Translations under genes and position numbers: made by a program | Notes under the pieces: model-generated | Databases searched by the model: none | What the model was told of the DNA's origin: nothing | Seen by the model: the letters and a program-made list of their open reading frames with translations, nothing else | From: Prevotella sp. | Lineage (GTDB): Bacteria; Bacteroidota; Bacteroidia; Bacteroidales; Bacteroidaceae | Direction of reading: 5' to 3' | Assembly: GCA_017632825.1 (NCBI GenBank) | Contig: JAGBQP010000123.1 | Location: 1 to 7,872 of the forward strand | Length of the DNA: 7,872 nt | Shown: piece after piece, positions 6,405 to 7,872 of the stretch | How positions within the stretch are numbered: position 1 is the first letter of the stretch | Layout: each line of letters begins with the position of its first letter

Positions 6405-6443
6405 TATCGATTAACGATAAATTTCAAAATTAAAACGATAAAT
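6405..6443. promoter_or_regulatory. Operator-like dyad 2 at the start site, plus a third half-site
   Basis: TATCG (6405-6409), ATTAA, CGATA (6415-6419) repeat the core architecture of the upstream dyad. The right arm, ACGATAAATTT (6414-6424), is identical to that of dyad 1. It begins 3 nt after the -7 box and covers the predicted start site, a classical repressor position. A lone half-site CGATAAAT follows at 6436-6443, 21 nt (two helical turns) after the equivalent base of dyad 2. Confidence 0.68.
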
Positions 6444-6449
6444 ACTACA

Positions 6450-6932
6450 ATGAAAACAACTGATTCTGGAAAACGGTTTGACCGTATTGTTACAATTCTG
6501 GTCCTGCTGATATTGGCAGGAATCGTAGGATGGTTAATAGCTGGTGATATCACAGGAATGAGGGAGGCTACCACCAACTTCGAGTATTATGAGAATTTTG
6601 TCTATCTGATTGACAACATCGGAAGAAGCTATTTCTTTTGCTGTTATATGGTGATGGTGTACCTTACTTATATACAAAAGCAGTATTCAAAATGGTGCAT
6701 CACGCTGTTTAATGTTCTTGGTGTTTCGGTCCTGCTTTATTTTGTAATAGCTGGCAACTTCTACTCTTACTTCTTTAAACTCGTGGAGCCTGAGTATATG
6801 GACAAGATGCCTTCTGTCACCCGAACGTTGTTCACGGGCCCGATTTTCTTTATGATTATTGGTTACTTCTTTGTGCCGAAAATACTGAAGGACGCCAACA
6901 AGTTGAAGGAGGAACAAGAACTGACGGTGTAG
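6450..6932 (+). CDS. DUF2975-family four-helix membrane protein
   Basis: This 160-residue integral membrane protein has predicted helices near 12-31, 58-76, 84-102 and 125-143 and a charged C-terminal tail ending LKEEQELTV. That ending and the length are typical of DUF2975, a family of unknown biochemical function that is usually encoded next to a small YozG-type HTH regulator, as here (3-nt gap). ATG 6450 is preferred over an in-frame TTG at 6372, because the TTG overlaps the -33 element and the extra 26 codons have no family resemblance. The gene stops with TAG, and the regulator gene continues in the same frame two codons later. Confidence 0.82.
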   Translation: MKTTDSGKRFDRIVTILVLLILAGIVGWLIAGDITGMREATTNFEYYENFVYLIDNIGRSYFFCCYMVMVYLTYIQKQYSKWCITLFNVLGVSVLLYFVIAGNFYSYFFKLVEPEYMDKMPSVTRTLFTGPIFFMIIGYFFVPKILKDANKLKEEQELTV

Positions 6933-6935
6933 GCT

Positions 6936-7145
6936 ATGGGGCAGATTGTTGTGAATTTAGATGTGGAACTCGCCAAGCGAAAGATGTCACTTAGTGAGTT
7001 GGCTGAGAAGGTTGGCCTGACGCTTGCCAATCTCTCAATTCTGAAGACAGGTAAGGCTAAAGCGGTACGCTTCACAACGCTTGAGGCCATCTGTCGTGTG
7101 CTGGACTGTCAGCCAGGCGATATCCTGGAGTATAGGGAAGAGTGA
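6936..7145 (+). CDS. YozG-type XRE-family helix-turn-helix regulator
   Basis: This 69-residue single-domain DNA-binding protein has the XRE/Cro fold with the YozG signature: NLDVELAKRKMSLSELAEKV (helices 1-2), GLTLANLSILKTGKAKAVRF (recognition helix and turn), then TLEAICRVLDCQPGDILEY (helices 4-5). It is complete for the family (about 65-75 residues) and has no effector domain. It is co-transcribed with the DUF2975 gene 3 nt upstream. The paired dyads around the operon promoter are its most likely target, which would make the operon autoregulated. That link is inference from position. Confidence 0.9.
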   Translation: MGQIVVNLDVELAKRKMSLSELAEKVGLTLANLSILKTGKAKAVRFTTLEAICRVLDCQPGDILEYREE

Positions 7146-7188
7146 ACAGACAAGAAGAAAGTCCCAACAGAGGAACTGAAGAATCACA

Positions 7189-7228
7189 AAAAAAGAAAAG
7201 CCTTGAATCATGACGGTTCAAGGCTTTT
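7189..7228. terminator. Bidirectional terminator between the HTH gene and thrS
   Basis: AAAAGCCTTGAA (7196-7207) pairs perfectly with TTCAAGGCTTTT (7217-7228) around a 9-nt loop. The stem ends in TTTT on the plus strand, and an A-rich run (7189-7199) gives a T-run on the minus strand. It can therefore serve both the HTH operon and the convergent thrS, which ends 20 nt away. Confidence 0.85.
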
Positions 7229-7247
7229 CGTATAGAGTAGGGGGGAC

Positions 7248-7872
7248 TTAAAAGTCCTTCGTCATCTCTTTGACTTGAGCGTTCACCTCGTCGATGAACT
7301 CCTGGATGGTCTTGACGCTCTGCTCGCCACCGCCCTGAGGACGTACGGCAACAGTGCCGTCGGCGGCTTCTTTCTCGCCGACAATCACCATGTAGGGGAT
7401 GCGCTTCAGCTCGTTGTCGCGAATCTTACGGCCCAGCTTCTCGTTACGCAGGTCGATGGTGGCGCGGACGCCGCCCTCGCTGAACTTCTTGCAGACCTCC
7501 TGAGCGTAGTCGTTGTACTTCTCCGACAGCGGCAGGATAGCCACCTGCTCGGGCGTGAGCCACAGGGGGAAGTGGCCGCTGGTGTGCTCGATGAGCACGG
7601 CGGTGAAGCGCTCCAACGAGCCGAAGGGTGCACGGTGAATCATCACGGGCGTCTTCTTCTAGTTGTCCTCGTCGGTGTACTCCAGCTGGAAGCGCTTCGG
7701 CAGATTGTAGTCCACCTGGATAGTACCCAACTGCCAGCGGCGGCCGATGGCAACCTTGATCATGACGTCGAGCTTCGGGCCGTAGAAGGCGGCCTCGCCA
7801 TACTCTACCTTGGCGTTCAGGCCCTTCTCCTGGCAGGCCTCTTGGATGGCTTTTTCGGCCAGTGCCCAGTCC
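7248..7872 (-). CDS. thrS: Threonyl-tRNA synthetase, C-terminal part, with in-frame amber codon (partial)
   Basis: This is the 3' part of thrS, the essential enzyme that charges tRNA-Thr; the 5' part lies beyond the right edge. The minus strand reads 70 codons (7871-7662) with [11 protein letters not shown] and [19 protein letters not shown], typical of the class II catalytic core. A TAG follows at 7661-7659, then 136 codons: [13 protein letters not shown] (motif 3, with the His and Arg equivalent to the E. coli Zn ligand H511 and R520), then the anticodon-binding domain ([31 protein letters not shown]) and TAA at 7250-7248. The frame and family match are continuous across the TAG, and one base change from CAG, AAG or GAG would explain it. 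A product stopping there would lack the zinc His, motif 3 and the whole tRNA-binding domain. This may be a sequencing error, a strain mutation with another thrS copy, or suppression. Confidence 0.92.

Noticed and set aside
6372..6449. Extended DUF2975 start at TTG 6372
   Set aside because: It would place coding sequence over the -33/-7 elements and the second dyad; ATG 6450 matches the family N-terminus.
6906..6912. AAGGAGG as a Shine-Dalgarno sequence for the HTH gene
   Set aside because: It lies 23 nt before the ATG, too far, and SD use is not typical of Bacteroidota; it simply encodes the KEE tail of DUF2975.
1..7872. CRISPR array, insertion sequence or rRNA
   Set aside because: No regularly spaced direct repeats, transposase frame with terminal inverted repeats, or rRNA-like segments were seen on either strand.

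Overview
The window looks like chromosomal DNA of a gut- or oral-type Bacteroidota, most likely a Prevotella/Segatella-like species. The grounds are the promoters (a -7 box TAnnTTTG, twice with TTTG exactly 20 nt upstream), start codons without Shine-Dalgarno sequences, and protein families typical of that group. Genus is inferred from sequence feel only.

Layout. 1-517 has no intact gene. It holds a decayed phage-type BRO-N/antirepressor fragment (about 160-409, frameshifted) and the promoter of the first gene. 518-3517 carries two iron-sulfur redox genes: a NapH-like membrane polyferredoxin fused to a second four-cluster ferredoxin domain, then a Tat-signal, lipoprotein-type aldo/keto reductase with two C-terminal 4Fe-4S motifs. 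3518-3637 is a regulatory spacer with a 32-nt near-palindrome and a textbook Bacteroidota promoter. 3638-6212 is a tight operon: an exported LolA-like protein, a MaoC-type hydratase and a PurF-family phosphoribosyltransferase, closed by a strong terminator at 6271-6300. 6334-7145 holds a DUF2975 membrane protein and a YozG-type HTH regulator behind a promoter flanked by two copies of the same dyad, a likely autoregulatory switch. A bidirectional terminator (about 7189-7228) separates it from the convergent 3' part of thrS, which runs off the right edge and contains an in-frame amber codon.

How the genes fit together. The first pair probably moves electrons at or across the inner membrane, with the exported reductase as partner; the substrate cannot be read from sequence. 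The middle operon has no obvious shared pathway. The DUF2975/YozG pair is a widespread two-gene membrane-protein/regulator module.

Best leads: (1) two TATCG-N5-CGATA dyads bracketing the DUF2975/YozG promoter; (2) a PurF homologue whose glutaminase nucleophile and glutamine-binding motifs are lost while the PRPP site and Fe-S cysteines are kept; (3) an amber codon inside thrS, while both other TAG-terminated genes run in the same frame into the next gene; (4) an internal Tat-like signal after an in-frame 27-nt tandem repeat in the polyferredoxin; (5) the BRO-N fragment. No CRISPR array, rRNA, tRNA or insertion sequence was seen.
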